Positions 1 to 11,910 of a stretch of DNA of 64,000 nt are shown here, piece by piece. The stretch is taken from the NCBI GenBank assembly GCA_015680685.1, contig MNCI01008086.1, positions 957,793-1,021,792 on the forward strand, in the 5' to 3' direction. Each line of letters opens with the position of its first letter. Within the stretch, counting starts at the first letter, position 1. Below the pieces are notes generated by a model. It was not told the origin of the DNA, searched no databases, and saw only the letters and a program-made list of their open reading frames with translations. The position numbers were made by a program, and so were the translations under genes. The stretch comes from Gnetum montanum. Its lineage: Eukaryota > Streptophyta > Gnetopsida > Gnetales > Gnetaceae.

Positions 1-960
1 AATAAGAACTCAATTGCTAATTTCACATATTAATGTAACGTCTATCTGTACGATCACCCCAAAGGCCAATGTCCAGTTTTTTCACATTTACATGAGCATT
101 GGGGAGGAATGTTACATCCAGATTTTGTATAGAAATATTAGGTTCAACCACAGTGGAAAAAACCTCAATCGTGAGGGAGGCCACTGCCAACTAGACCATA
201 CCCTTCATTTTTCCCAACACCAAATGCGTATTATGTTCAACATCTTGTTTCTCCAATGAGATCAACATCCTCTACCTCACCTCATTGTTATCATTCTCCC
301 GAGTACTATCCACCCATGTCCTCTCCAACAAGATCACCACCTCATGTGCCTTACACTTCTCCTCAACCTCAATATTCTCATACTTCACCCCCTTCTACAT
401 CACCACCAGCTATGCGAGAAGATTTTGCACCACAGCACCAACCCACAAACGTTACTTGTGCTACTATTGTCAATAGTAGTGAAGGTCCTTCACAACATCG
501 AAGGCATCCCTTCTTTAGATGTGACCGTCGAAAGGGACACCATAGTGTAGAAACCACTGCATCCGCCAACTCAACACAAATCCAACACTGTGGTGCATCT
601 TCCTCTTCAAACCCAATGCCTCATTTTACCTTATCAATGCCACCACTCAATACTCCAACAACCATGGGGCCCAATGAATATTGCCACATGGGGAGACATG
701 TTGATCCTTGCATACCATCTTATGGTCATAAGTACCATAGTGGGTCAACTCCTTATAAATTAACCACATCTTATAACTTGCCTCACTATGTCAACTCTAA
801 TCAAGTGTGTGAACCCCAATGGGGTAAGTATGACTAGGTCCCAATATTTTCAACATGCAAGGATCCCCACCTTCCATTTATTAATTCTAGCCATGCTCAA
901 CCATTTTGCTATGGGGGGTATCCTCCATTCTAACAACACAGAATTAATAAATATTTTTCT
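1..960 (+). pseudogene. Gag C-terminal fragment of Athila-like element E0
   Basis: This is the tail of a retrotransposon Gag polyprotein, which coats RNA in the cytoplasmic particle. Near position 48-75 one frame reads YDHPKGQCPVFSHL, matching the CQYDHPKGCCP motif seen in the Gag of E1, E2 and E3, although its first two cysteines are lost. Stops interrupt the next part. An open stretch (256-837) follows that is rich in Pro, Ser and His and ends in a basic HRRHPFF-type segment also present in E1 (MKRRPFF). No protease follows: after about 960 the sequence passes straight to the non-coding spacer, so protease and pol are deleted here. The element is cut by the left edge of the window. The family assignment rests on colinearity with E1-E3. 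Confidence 0.6.
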
Positions 961-1504
961 ATTTCTTTAATTTTTCAACTTTTTTTTTCTAGTTTTTCAC
1001 CTTTTAATTTATTTTTTTATGTTTTTGTCTTTTTATCTTTTTATGAGTAATCTCATCTATAAATAAAACACTCATGTGGCTCGTTAGTTGAGGTGTTGTT
1101 TTATGCTATCAAGTCTCAGGTGATTAATTATTTGGGCAACGAACCCACCACATCCACCCAACCATTCTATTAATAAGAGGTTCTACTCTGGGTACGATGA
1201 TATTCTTTTCATCATGAAACTTAAAAGTAATTTTGTGCTCATTATGCCCAGAGTGAAAAATGATGGAGTAAGAGGGAATGGCCAGGGTGTGACATCAAGG
1301 GAACTTGTGGATTCTTTTTGGTGACATTTGTAGGTGCTATCGTGTAGCTTGGTTGTACTAAGATCCTTGTAGATCTAACGAAAAATGGGAGGAAGAGTAT
1401 TAAAGGCACCTAATAAAGAACCTAACGCTGTTCTAGGGGATCCCACTGGAAAGACATGCACCCATGCCTAAAGGAAGGTGGCTTCTCTAGATTAAGTACT
1501 TCAG

Positions 1505-1507
<3 letters not shown>

Positions 1508-1539
<32 letters not shown>
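1508..1539. repeat. (GA)n microsatellite
   Basis: About 16 uninterrupted GA dinucleotides lie inside the E0 spacer. The translated frames across it (RERERE or SLSLSL) are artefacts of the repeat. Confidence 0.95.
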
Positions 1540-1542
<3 letters not shown>

Positions 1543-1970
1543 AATGTGTCAAAGTGGACAAACAAAAAGTATGCTGCAAAGAAATTCCAAGTCACTTCTC
1601 CCTTGCACAAAACGCAAAGTGATCGTACGCCTTGTTGTCATGGTGCTCTTATGGTTGTCCATCATTAGATGAAATGATGCGATGTCACTGATTGGAGGAA
1701 TAGACTTCATCTGGATTTTGGAGCGATAGGCTAATGACCCATTAATCATGCCCTACACTCAAGATTCATTGTGCCCGAAGTCAGTTACCTCACATCCCAA
1801 TCTCTGCAATCCCTTCTCTGATTCATCCCATCTCGTTCTTCATGTAATTGTGACTCGTGTCTTGTATAGCATTGAATTCATATCTCATCACAGTGGTATC
1901 TACATGTGTGTGTTTTGTTGCATCAATATAGATTACATTTAACCCTTCTAGTGCCTACGAACATTTTAAG

Positions 1971-2034
1971 GTGTGGTTACACAAGGGCATTATAGGTTGG
2001 AACCTGCTTTGGGGAGGACCCACTTGCGTGACTT
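1971..2034 (-). repeat. Conserved spacer motif M, copy 1
   Basis: Read on the minus strand it is GTGGGTCCTCCCCAAAGCAG followed by a GGTTCCAACCTATAATGCCC type sequence and ending in AACCACACC. Near copies occur at 3730, 28617, 43012 and 63948. In E0, E1, E2 and E5 it has the same orientation relative to the element and lies in the spacer upstream of the post-pol ORF. Confidence 0.75.
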
Positions 2035-2308
2035 TTGTAATTTATACTTGTTGCACACCACTACATCATTTTATACCCTCCAAGTACTTCATTGCCAAAT
2101 CTATTCTTTTCTTTGTCATAATTTTATCAAACATTCCTCAAAACTAGGTCCAACATTAAACTTTTAGGGCAACTTCCTTGAAAAATTTCTAACTCTAAAA
2201 TCACACTAACTAAAGAATTCAACATTTATTAAAGGCAATGAGTAAGGTATGAAATCATTGAACTTTTTTCAATAACCTTACTAACGATTGATCTTTGTGT
2301 GATTATAG

Positions 2309-2742
2309 ATGGCCCCTAAAAGAAGACAAGGAGGACCTTCTCAAGGTGCAACCAAACAACTTGGGGGAGGCAAAGGCCAAGGACCTCATGCAAAACATGC
2401 AGAGTAGAAGGCACAATCATTCGACATCCATCATGAAGCTCCTGTTACTGCATAATCTATCCAAGAAAAAGAAGGAGAGGTCAGGGCTCGAGCCTATGAA
2501 GAGGAACGACAACTATCTGTGGCATGCATGTCAAGGCCAATCAAGTGTTCCCATAGCTGCCGTGCCCATGGGAAATGCTAACTTCATCAAACATTGGAAC
2601 ATTAGCATGGACAGCTCATAATCCTCAAATAGAAGAGGAAAAATGTTAGGTGCTTCTTCAATGGTATCAATCTCAGAAGCCTAATGCACAGAACAAAGGA
2701 AAGGAACCCATGGAGGAGCCACCACTACTAGGAACCCCATGA
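2309..2742 (+). pseudogene. Internally deleted post-pol ORF (ORF2) of E0
   Basis: The start MAPKRRQGGPSQG resembles the ORF2 starts of E2 (MAPKQK...) and E5 (MALKHG...). After about 55 codons with stops, the sequence jumps to RARAYEEER, which in E5 lies near the C-terminal end of ORF2. It then ends in KGKEPMEEPP...GTP and a stop, in another frame, as in E5. About 2.3 kb of ORF2, including the Transposase_32-like domain, is therefore missing. This is a relic of a plant retrotransposon accessory ORF and no function is expected. Confidence 0.6.
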
Positions 2743-2831
2743 GTTCCACAAGTGTTGTCTTTTGTGTCTGTGTCCAAATTTTGTTTAATCCTCCACTGCA
2801 GCATGAATAAATTTCTAATCAGTCAATAATC

Positions 2832-3398
2832 CTATACCTATCCACTGTGTAATCAATTGAGCTTATTCTTCACTTTCTTTGACTCGAGGATGAGTTGTTA
2901 TTCAATCGTGGGGGTATGATGAATCGTGGTTAACCAGGCCCCATATACTGAGCCCGCTGCATATACTAGGCCCCGTAAACGCAGCCCTGTATACGCAACA
3001 TCTATTCTAGCCTATAAATAAGCACACACCTATCACACTTAGGCATCTTTCGGGTAGTTGTAGCGAAGCCCTTGCAGTTTTTTTTCGTAGGAGTTAGACT
3101 ATTTTCCCAAGCGCATNGCTTGGGAAAATAGTCTAACTCCTACGAAAAAAAACTGCAAGGGCTTCGCTACAACTACCCGAAAGATGCCTAAGTGTGATAG
3201 GTGTGTGCTTATTTATAGGCTAGAATAGATGTTGCGTATACAGGGCTGCGTTTACGGGGCCTAGTATATGCAGCGGGCTCAGTATATGGGGCCTGGTTAA
3301 CCACGATTCATCATACCCCCACGATTGAATAACAACTCATCCTCGAGTCAAAGAAAGTGAAGAATAAGCTCAATTGATTACACAGTGGATAGGTATAG
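2832..3398. repeat. Perfect 281-bp inverted repeat around an N
   Basis: The arms 2832-3112 and 3118-3398 are exact reverse complements by eye, separated by GCAT and one N at 3117. The right arm ends exactly at the second N (3399). The repeat covers the end of the E0 internal region, the polypurine tract and U3. A join at both Ns points to a misplaced contig or bad gap filling rather than biology. Confidence 0.9.
2908..2916 (+). promoter_or_regulatory. Polypurine tract of E0
   Basis: GTGGGGGTA lies directly before the LTR start TGATGA. The same tract sits at the 3' LTR border of E1, E2 and E5, so it is the probable primer site for plus-strand DNA synthesis. Confidence 0.7.
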
Positions 3399-3729
3399 NG
3401 AGGTCCAAGATCTGTACGGATGATTAAGGAACGGATGCTCATCACACTTAGGCTAGCTTAGACTTCATTTCCTATTGCTTATTAGTTTAATCAAGATTAT
3501 TTTCCATTATATCTAGGAGTACCATTAGTTTAGGATCACATCATACGCCTCACTCTGGACTAAACCATACGTGACAAAGCAAATACTAGTCCATGTGGGA
3601 AGACAACGAACTGTGATCAATGTGTAACGATCTAGATACTACAACTAGCCAATCCATAGAGTTTGACCGGATCGTGCATGAACGCTCATATTCGTATGGT
3701 TGAGTGTAGGGGTACCTCACCGCTCATCA
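2917..3729 (+). repeat. LTR of element E0 (assembly-damaged)
   Basis: It starts TGATGAATCG and ends CGCTCATCA, the 6-bp inverted termini shared by LTRs in this window. U3 has repeated GGCCCCRTATAC-like units followed by a TATA box (CTATAAATAAG, near 3010). 3400-3729 matches the reverse complement of the E5 LTR (59266-59590). The middle is replaced by a reverse-complement copy (3118-3398) between two N bases, so the true R region is missing. What follows is not a PBS but the spacer motif of another element, consistent with a nested insertion. Confidence 0.75.
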
Positions 3730-3909
3730 TGGGTCCTCACCAAAGCAAGCTCCAACCCTTAGTGCCCTTGTATAACCACACCTACAAGTATCTATAGGTA
3801 CTTAAGGAGTTGAATGTTAAACATGTCTGTCTTCAAAAACACACATGTTAGTATTGTCTAGGTGAGAAAATGACACTATATTATACAAAACCGTTAAAGT
3901 ATGACTATA
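3730..3909 (+). repeat. Spacer motif M, copy 2, interrupted by the E0 LTR
   Basis: TGGGTCCTCACCAAAGCAAG follows the E0 LTR without a gap and continues to AACCACACCTACAAGT. The plus orientation of the motif implies a minus-strand host element into which E0 inserted. The rest to 3909 is AT-rich with no coding signal. Confidence 0.55.
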
Positions 3910-4862
3910 TAATAGTGAGGTGGAATGGGAATATCAAGGGATTTTAGGAATTCAGCATGAGGTATCTTACTTTAGGCATAACGAATTACATGTATAATGT
4001 ATGGTTAAAGTCATGAGTGCACACATGCAACTTGATTGTAATCCATGGATGGTCAATGTATATTCACTAGTAATTGAGGTTTAATTCATGATTGTTATCT
4101 TCTCACTTTGAGTTAGTGAAGTGCAAGTTGTATGGTCTAACTCTTGATGAGGCATATGATAAATTGATGTTGTTGGTTCAAACTAAAACTAAGTGTAATC
4201 ATGAGGAAAATATGGTAATGGAATCTAAGTTTAAGTGTAATGCAAGTAAAGAAACTATTCTAGCCTATAGGCAATAAGTATCTATTCCTGGTTTACTGTT
4301 CACATTTTTGGCTTATGTAACCATCACTGGGATTACCAAGTGTTATGCTGCTAGGCAAACCAAGAAATAACACTACTAGGATTACCAAATGATTATACTT
4401 ATATGTTTAAAACTAGTCATACTTATACTGACATACTAAGGAACATTGTAAAAGTAAAGTACTTTAGAATTGTAAATGACTTAATCAAAGTAAATGTATT
4501 AAAATGTGATAATTAACTAAGTAAGAAAATTAACTAAGCAAAGTAAAGCAAACTAAGTAGAATGCTGCAATGGCAAGAAAAAAATTTGATCTTTGTTTTT
4601 GACCATGAAATATGCCCAAGAAAAATTCACTCAGATAAAGATTCCATAAAATTACTTAACATCACTTACATGCATTCACTATATCACAAAGTGTAAATCA
4701 AGAAAACAAACTACAAGAATTTGCCTAAGTGTTGAACCAAAGTTGTTTATTTGAAGTGACAATGGGTTGGTATTTATAGTGAAGACTAGGAACCACTACA
4801 TTGTATCTATGATAACATAAGTATATCTCTGAAATCATAGATATGATATTGCATCACTAACA
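3910..4862 (-). repeat. LTR of the E3/E4 type, probably solo or truncated
   Basis: Segments match the reverse complement of the E3 LTR in order: GTAATCCATGGATGG, the TAACTCTTGATGAGGC region, AAGTATCTATTCC, two GGGATTACCAAG-type motifs, and a TATA box (TATAAATACC on the minus strand near 4780). The U3 side carries palindromic CATAGATATG/TATGATA motifs. No polypurine tract or matching internal region follows. The short open frame at 4092-4277 is part of this LTR. The left boundary is approximate. Confidence 0.6.
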
Positions 4863-4934
4863 TACACTTTTTTTATTAGTAGGTATGTCGATTTATCCTA
4901 GATAACATAGTATCATGTTTTGGCCTACCTCTAA

Positions 4935-5588
4935 CCCTTGTCACAAATAACATACCATAGTTTAGTAGTAATGAAACTCAAGCCTTTTGTCAACAATTAC
5001 ACATTAAGCATTCCTTCTTCTCTCCTTATTATCCATAGGTCAATGGTTAAGCCAAAGCTAGTAACAAAGTTATCATCAACCTTTAAAAGAAATTGTTAAA
5101 TCATAGCAAACATAGGTGGCATGAACAACTCTTGTATGCATTATGGGCCTATAGAAAAACATTTCAAGCTACAATTGGTGTTACCTCCTATAACCTAGTT
5201 TATGGATTTGAAGCTATTCTACTTCTTGAATTACATGTTCCATCCTTGAGGGTATCTTTATCTGATTACATCAACGATGCACAAAATAATGAGATGCATA
5301 CCACTAACTTGGATTCGATGGAAGAGTGATGAATACAGACACTTACCAACATTGAATGGTATCAAGAGAATTAAATAAAACACTATTTTCATGATCTGAA
5401 CTAATGGCAAGAAAAAGACATTGTCCTTAAGGCTGTTTGCAAAAATGCAGATAAGTTTTTGACTAATTGGGAAGGACCTTTCATAGTGACTAAAGCCTAT
5501 GACAATGGAGCCTTTAAGATAGCATATCTAGATGGGAGTAAATTAACCAACCCAATCAACCATTACTATCTTAAACCTTATGATATCT
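4935..5588 (+). pseudogene. Ty3/gypsy integrase C-terminal half (remnant)
   Basis: Integrase inserts element cDNA into the host genome. Across two frames one reads SNETQAFCQQLHIKHSFFSP, then YYP, NG and ASNKV (the region of the catalytic Glu). Then comes HRWHEQLLYALWAYRKTFQA and, after a stop and frameshift, NWEGPFIVTKAYDNGAFKI ending near LKPYDI. This matches the gypsy integrase core end plus the C-terminal GPY/F-like module. The wording is closer to the Tat/Ogre-type branch than to the E1-E5 family. Stops and at least one frameshift make it non-functional, and no RT lies upstream. Confidence 0.7.
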
Positions 5589-7740
5589 AATGTTGGCATG
5601 TTTGCTTTTAGTCTTTGTTTGCCTTTTTTTACATATTTAAGCTGATACATAGCGTTAATGAACTTTGTAACCTATGACAAGCAAGTGTACCTGATCTTTT
5701 TCTCTGACTTCAAAACGCTACAAATTTCATACAAATTTGCAAATCAAAATTCAATGTTCTCAAGTTCCTCTAATTGTATCTCATCATGGCCAATGTTTTC
5801 TTGTTATATTATTTTATCTCTTGTAAATCCATGTTTCTTTTATCTAATTTCTTATTTCTCTAAGTTGTGTTTACAAGATGAACTTGGAGTCATCATAGAG
5901 GTGTGACTTATCATAGCAGCAAGTTAACAAGTGATCTCAATGCATGAGACTTGACTAGCTTATTTGACCATGCTAGTGGTAGTTTCCCAATATCATTCTA
6001 GCTACATCTTTTGAGCCATAATCATGCAACCATTTTCACTTTCCCTTGCTTACAATGAAAACCTATGTGTGACATTCTTGTATCATAATCATGTAACATC
6101 TTCTCTAATATGCTCTATTAATTAGTTCATTGAACCTTCAAATGCTTCATTTAGCAAGATAACAAATGTTTAGTATGAAACCCAAAGAAGGTTTTACTTC
6201 CAAAGAAAAAAGAGAGAGGAGAGAAATGCCAAGAAAGCTAAGAGGTCAAAGTAGTCTAAAGAAAAGTAAATCAATGGCTTAAAAAAAGAGAGAGCCAAGT
6301 GGCTAAAGTAGCCAATGATAATGCATTGGTTCCTCCAAATCCAAGCATATGTAACTAGTTAACCAGTTAATTAGATGAGAAGTATGAAACCCACATCAAC
6401 AAATGGACACATCATTACATCATTACAATGATGTCAACACATTTGAAATTATTTGTTAGCTTGTTTGACCATTTCCAAATTGCCAATTTAGCAAAAATAC
6501 CTCATCCTAATCTTTATTATTTCATTTTATCATTACCTCACCATTGTGAGTACTCCTTAGCATGATTCGATAGCTACAGAATCAAGTGTGGAAAGATAAG
6601 CATTGGTGATGAGCCTGCAGTAGTGTTTTGCATTCTTTGTTGATATCTTTCAAGTCAATTATCTAAACATCAACAAACAGGGGTCAATGAAACACCTCAA
6701 AGAAAATTTTAGGTGTAGACAAGGAAGCCTTACGGCCAAAGGGGAAAACTTGAATCCCTTCTTTATAATTGTCGATGTAATTTTGGTTGGATTCGATTTC
6801 CCTTCAAAAAATCTATCTTGTAATCCTATTCTATCGAAAATTACAAAGTATTCTCAACATTTAAAGTGTGATTTATAGCATTAAATATCAAAAAATGCTA
6901 TGGATTATATCATACCAATGTAATTGAGCTCATATTATCAAAAATGTTGTCAATTCTAGTGTGAAATGTTAAAAATGATACACTTGTCATCTCTAGCATA
7001 AATGATAAAAATACTATAGTGTCTAGCTAGCATAAATGTCAAAAGCACTGTGAAGAATGCTAGGAAACTTGCCCAAACCAAGTCAATGCAAAAACAACAA
7101 AATATGACCTATTTAAGCAAGAGTCAATGTCATTTTAAGAGACTTCTGGATCTTCAAAAAACCATTTTGAACTTAAGACTTTTGGAATAGAGAGAGATCT
7201 AAGAGCTTGAAAGCCATTTTCCCCTAGCACTAATCATTGTAAGCACTGAGAGCCTGTAGTAGTTCCATTTTGACACAAATTGAGAAAGTCAAGTGCATGT
7301 AGGACATCTATGAAACAGACCTCACCCACCCACACACTAGATCTTCAATAACACTTTCATAGATATTTCTAGAACATTCATAATTCCACACTTTGAAAGC
7401 CACATAGGCTTTTTGATATGTACACTCTAAACATGGATTTTTTATCTTAAGATTAATATAAGATTTATAGTGTTTCAACCACATTTTCTCTTATTTTTTG
7501 CATTGTCACTTGATTTGCTTGCATATCCAATTTTGGATCTATTGTTTGCATGTTATCACTTGTTTTCATCTCGGTAACAAACATATTAAGTTCTTAGGTG
7601 ATCGACAAGACCACCTAAGGCACCTATATCCTTTCAAGGCCTATGGATCTTGAGGTACAACCATTCCGCATGGATATCTTTAGTTTCTAGCACCAAATTT
7701 TTCTGCCATTACAATGCTATGTACAAGTCTTTGCTATGTA
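5589..7740. other. AT-rich repetitive DNA, no gene
   Basis: No coding region is supported. The position after the integrase remnant suggests 3' untranslated and LTR sequence of the same gypsy element. About 6880-7080 has recurring AGCATAAATG(A/T)(T/C)AAAA units. A TATA-like CCTATTTAAGCAAGAG occurs near 7107. LTR borders could not be fixed. Confidence 0.35.
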
Positions 7741-7744
7741 TAAG

Positions 7745-8020
7745 CTAGTAACTCTTGTAAATGCAATCTTGTAACTTTTGCTATATGTAAGCCTATAATT
7801 TGGTAGGTTAAGCTTGGTATAAAACCTTGGTATTTAAGTGAAAAAATAAAAATAAAGGCACATTCACAGTTGATGGGTAATTTAAACTTTGATACATGTA
7901 AGTTTGTAAATTTGCTTACATGTAAGCCTATAATTTGGTAGGTTGAGCTTGATGTAAAGCTTTTCCTTTCAAGAAAAAAATAAAGATGCATGTCATGATT
8001 TATGGGCAATTTATTAAACT
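7745..8020. repeat. Tandem duplication, period about 135 bp
   Basis: GTAAGCCTATAATTTGGTAG occurs at 7787 and again at 7922. The flanking TACATGTAAG, TTGATGGG/TTTATGGG and AAGAAAAAAATAAAG stretches are repeated with divergence. The minus-strand frame over it is repetitive for that reason. Confidence 0.8.
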
Positions 8021-8109
8021 ACCCTTTATTTGAAAGATAATATTTAGTGAATACTTCTTATAAGAGATTTAGGCTTCATGATGGGCCATCAAGCCTTTAT
8101 AATCTAAGG

Positions 8110-8290
8110 GTGGTGATGTTTTGGAACTTGAAAATAATTGTAATATAGGTACACCCCAAGATATATAGTCCAATTAGAACTTTATAACTTAGCATTGCCC
8201 ACCATAATCAAACTGATGACTTAGGACTTTCAAATTAACTGTCTTACCACTAGGCTAATACCTCATTGTTATTCACATGGTAAGCATAGA
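8110..8290 (-). mobile_element. tRNA-derived SINE-like copy S3
   Basis: On the minus strand a box A-like TTAGCCTAGTGGTAAGA is followed about 35 nt later by a box B-like AGTTTGATTATGG, then CTAAGTTATAA and CTTGGGGTGTACC. The last two blocks are shared with the copy at 20.1 kb. Such elements are transcribed by RNA polymerase III and copied by LINE enzymes. No full tRNA fold is claimed. Confidence 0.55.
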
Positions 8291-8344
8291 GTGAACTATT
8301 TTTTTGCCTTTATAATATAAGGTTTCCTTAAATGTATTTTTTTA

Positions 8345-8450
8345 ATGTGCTTGTAGGTTGGCATTATCTCATTATATCCATTGGATCAAACTTGTGACTT
8401 GCAAACTATAAGTTGCATGTTCTAACCAAATGGGCTATGCCTCACTAGAA
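8345..8450 (-). mobile_element. tRNA-related SINE-like fragment
   Basis: On the minus strand, AGCCCATTTGGTTAGAACAT (box A-like) precedes AGTTTGATCC (box B-like) by about 35 nt. It lies just beside S3 but differs in sequence. Borders are uncertain. Confidence 0.45.
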
Positions 8451-8479
8451 TAAGAATTTTTAAAAAAATTAAACCCTTA

Positions 8480-9090
8480 TGTTTTACTTGTTAATGTAGT
8501 AATATATCATTAGTCTACTAGCTAAAATCATAGATAGATTAAGCTTTATCTTTTGATAGAGGTGAATGGAAAAAGAGAGCTCTTATAGTTAACCTTTATT
8601 GTTGGAACAAGGCTAGGATGATGATAATGACAATGATATTATTATTGTATTAGCTGTCTTCAAATTAGAATTCATCACTATTTTTATTTAAACATGTTCA
8701 TAAGTCTTACCACTACTTGACATCAACTGGAACCCATGAACATGTAAGCAAGGTGGCTACCAAATAATGGTAGGATCCATTGACATGTAATCATGGTTGA
8801 ACGTACCATCTTTATGCGTGAATAGAATTGAAAGGGATATTCTCCTTTATCCATGATGTCCATTTTCATTTTTCTAGTACATAGAATATTAAATATAAAT
8901 AAAGTCTAAAATTTTTAAAGCACAATTCGAAATAGTGGAGATGAGAGATTTTCAAAAGGTAAAGTCGAAAGCTAGTGTAGAGTAGAGAAAAACTAAGAAA
9001 TTAGACATGAACCCACAACACTTGGAAGTAAATATTAAAAAGGAGCTAACATATTTGATTTTTCTCTAGTGGATTTGATCCCTCTCGAAT
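8480..9090. other. AT-rich spacer, no gene
   Basis: No coding or structured signal was recognised beyond simple AT-rich sequence. Confidence 0.4.
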
Positions 9091-9094
9091 TCCC

Positions 9095-10400
9095 CTATGG
9101 AGGATTCTAAATTACTTTTAAATCCTTCAACCAATGCCAAAATTTTTACATCTTTTATTGATGAAAAAGTTTCTACTGATTCTTGAAATTCATATTTACA
9201 AGTTGGTGAGCAAAAATTTGTGATGTTTTCTTTTAGTGGTGATGATGCAGCTAAGGCACCTAATTTTGTTCTCCCTAATGATGTATATGAGTCACTAGTG
9301 GTTGATCTTACATCACAATATGTGTTCATTTAAATTTTAGATTACGTACCTCATAATCAAAGTTTTGATTCATAGTTAAATGATGTGATGCAAAAGCATA
9401 ACATATAAGTCTTTTAGGCTAGGTATTATTCTTGTTTTTCTCTACTTGTTAAGCTAGACAATGCTTCAATGATGTAGAGTGCCTTAGATACAAGGTCTTT
9501 TGTACATAAGCATGTAATGTTGATTATTCCTAAGTGAGCTCCTGATCTGAATGTCCAATCTAAAGAATATTCTAAAGTTCCATGGTTTGTCAAGCTATTT
9601 AATTTTCCATTGATTTTTCCTAAAGCTAAGAAGGAAATTGTTAATCTTCTTGGTTTCATTAAGCATATGGAGTCTATTTTTACACCACTTGGTTCTCATA
9701 GAATTTTTTTGGGGTTAAAATCAATCTTCTTAATTATAAAAAGAACTTAGTATGACAACTAGGTAGAAAGAATTACATTCATGCAATTAAATATTATAAT
9801 TTTCTTAATTTTTGTCATTGTGAAAGACAATTGTTTAATGTTTGTTCTTTTTTTCTCAAGAGAAATGATCTCGAGGGAAAGGGAAAATGTGTTAATGTTA
9901 AGCTTAAAAAAACATGTTGAAGTTGAGAATAGAAAAAAATAATCTAAAGTTGAACAAATGAACAATCAAGATAATGTCAATGATAACAATGACCACATGA
10001 CAATAAAGAAACCAAAGAAAACAAAAGCTCATGTGAATAGTTTTATTTTTACTACAAGAAATTTTTATTAGTCTAGACAAATAACACACAAGGAAAATGG
10101 TTTCTTATGTAAGAAGACTACTATCTACCCAAAGATGAAATATTTTGTTGACAAATGGGATTTAGAAGATGCCAAAAAGACTTGACATAACGTTAATTGT
10201 AATGGACATTATGTGCCAATATTTACTCTTTGTACCTTTCTCTTCTACAAAAGTAGGTATTTCACTAAAACTTTCTATTGCTACATTAAATCCTTTTGCT
10301 ATTTTAAGTTTGAGCATAAATATTAACAATGATGTAAATGTTGTTAGGGTTGGGACCATCCTCCTTACTAATAATTAATTTTTCTCTCTTGGATTTTTTG
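9095..10400 (+). pseudogene. LINE ORF1-like relic (DUF4283/zinc-knuckle type)
   Basis: The plus strand reads, with stops, SALDTRSFVHKHVMLIIPK then APDLNVQSKEYSKVPWFVKL and FNFPLIFPKAK. This resembles the DUF4283 domain of plant LINE ORF1-like proteins (a line such as 'wPxF...vPvWVkl.nLPl'). Further on, YIHAIKYYNFLNFCHCERQL with FNVC recalls the degenerate zinc knuckle that follows it. A second, inverted copy lies at about 21.1-21.8 kb, where the knuckle reads CNYYHCEGYLFNVC. No endonuclease or RT was found. The shadow frames on the minus strand are not used. Confidence 0.5.
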
Positions 10401-11260
10401 AAGTATCTATTATAAGAGTGCACCTAAGTAGACATCCCTAAAATTAGAAAGTTATTCTTTTCTATGTTATATTATTATAAGTGGATTTTATGAAAACAAA
10501 AAACACTTTTCTTTTTTCTACAAAAAGTGATTCTTTGAATTGGGATTCAATGCTCCAATTCTATTGCTTAGGTTGGCAAGGGGTAGATAAAATGCCTAGG
10601 GCCAAGCACCCATGTTTTATGGAAATGCCCCAAAGCCTACCTAAGCAAGCATTTCTAAACCAACAAAGTTGGAATTAAACTCATTATCTTTATTTATTTG
10701 TTTCTTAATATAGTAGCATTACTATGGAACCATTAAGCAACAAATGAGGATATATTCCTATATTTTTAAGATTATATTAATAAGTAAATTATTTAAAATT
10801 AAAGAAAATATTAATGCATGTTCGATTATACAAATATGTTACTATTGAATCACAACATTTTAAATTTTTTTAAAAAGTTTGATTTACTAGATGTATGCAT
10901 GAGTTGCTAGATATACCTTGTTCTATTGCTTTTTGATCTTTCCAAATTTAACCTCAAAAGAGTGTAATCTCTTTGAAATCACTAATCACTCAAGTTAACC
11001 TCTATATGGATAGAGGCAATAATAGATTTAACAAACCAAACACATCCTTAAATTTACTCGAAGTCTCCAATGACATGCTAAGTTCAATATCTTCAAGGTG
11101 CCACATTAGAGATTTCAATGGATTTAATATAATCATGTGAAGCTCAAAGCTAATGAAATTTCATAAACATGAGAGCTTCAATTTTATTGCCGACTAAATT
11201 TTGCAAAGCACTTTTTAACTAACATATTTAATAACGTTTTATAACTACATACATAGCTGG
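10400..11260. other. AT-rich intergenic DNA
   Basis: No gene is supported. The small plus-strand frame at 10481-10678 has no recognisable motif and no codon bias that I can see. Confidence 0.4.
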
Positions 11261-11269
11261 TAGATTATT

Positions 11270-11310
11270 ACGCAATGACTATAGAACCAAACGCAATGAC
11301 TATAGAACCA
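11270..11310. repeat. Tandem duplication, period 21 bp
   Basis: ACGCAATGACTATAGAACCA occurs twice in a row, separated by one A. Confidence 0.9.
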
Positions 11311-11453
11311 ACCTTGCATGTGTGCTAGCATGTATGCATGCAATGAACAACGTCTAAGTTATCAAATTAGCAAAATCAATCCAGCATTGTCCTATGAAAT
11401 ACTGGAAACCACCCTTCAAACCACCTCATCAAACCTAACCTATATTGTAAAGC

Positions 11454-11513
11454 ATCATTTTAGGCATGTTTGAGGTAGCAAATATCATTTTAGGCATGTT
11501 TGAGGTAGCAAAT
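11454..11513. repeat. Exact tandem duplication of 30 bp
   Basis: The unit begins ATCATTTTAGGCATG and ends GTAGCAAAT. Both copies are identical, which suggests a recent event. Confidence 0.95.
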
Positions 11514-11557
11514 ATGTAGAAATGAAATTTCAAAAAATAAATTGGCGATTTATATGG

Positions 11558-11910
11558 TTCCCACAAAGTAACATGGCTCAGCCTGTGAACAAGTTTCTTT
11601 GTAGGTCTCTTGAATAAAATACACTGCTCTTAAAAGTAACATTTAAAACCAAATGGTTAATGATTAATGTTCTAATACAGAAAACTTTAATCTATATCTA
11701 CTTGGTACCAAGAGGATCTGATTGCAAACAATTTGCCACAAAGCAGCAAGGCTCAGCCTGTGAACAAGTTTCTTTGTCCGTTTCTCATATAAAATACACT
11801 GCCCTTAAAAAGTAACATTCAAAATGAAATGGTTAATATTCTAATACAGGAGACTTTTATCCGTAGCTACCTGATACCATGAGGATTTGATTGCAAACAA
11901 TTTGCCACAA
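11558..11910. repeat. Diverged tandem duplication, period about 175 bp
   Basis: GGCTCAGCCTGTGAACAAGT starts at 11575 and 11750. Later shared blocks are AAATACACTGC, TTCTAATACAG, and GATTGCAAACAATTTGCCAC. Substitutions and small indels show it is older than the 30-bp duplication beside it. Confidence 0.9.

Larger units (their letters stand above)
960..2308 (+). other. Non-coding spacer of element E0
   Basis: No coding region is supported. This stretch corresponds to the spacer found between pol and the post-pol ORF in E1 (about 28.4-29.8 kb) and E2 (about 42.5-44.3 kb). For example, the text around 1280-1310 (GACATCAAGGGAACTTG) matches the reverse complement near 29330-29345. It begins with a T-rich run and contains a GA microsatellite and the conserved spacer motif described separately. 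Confidence 0.5.

Noticed and set aside
1422-1668. Frames rich in RE or SL repeats
   Set aside because: They are translations of the (GA)n microsatellite.
4092-4277. Short plus-strand open frame (61 codons)
   Set aside because: The DNA aligns with the reverse complement of the E3 LTR; it is LTR sequence.
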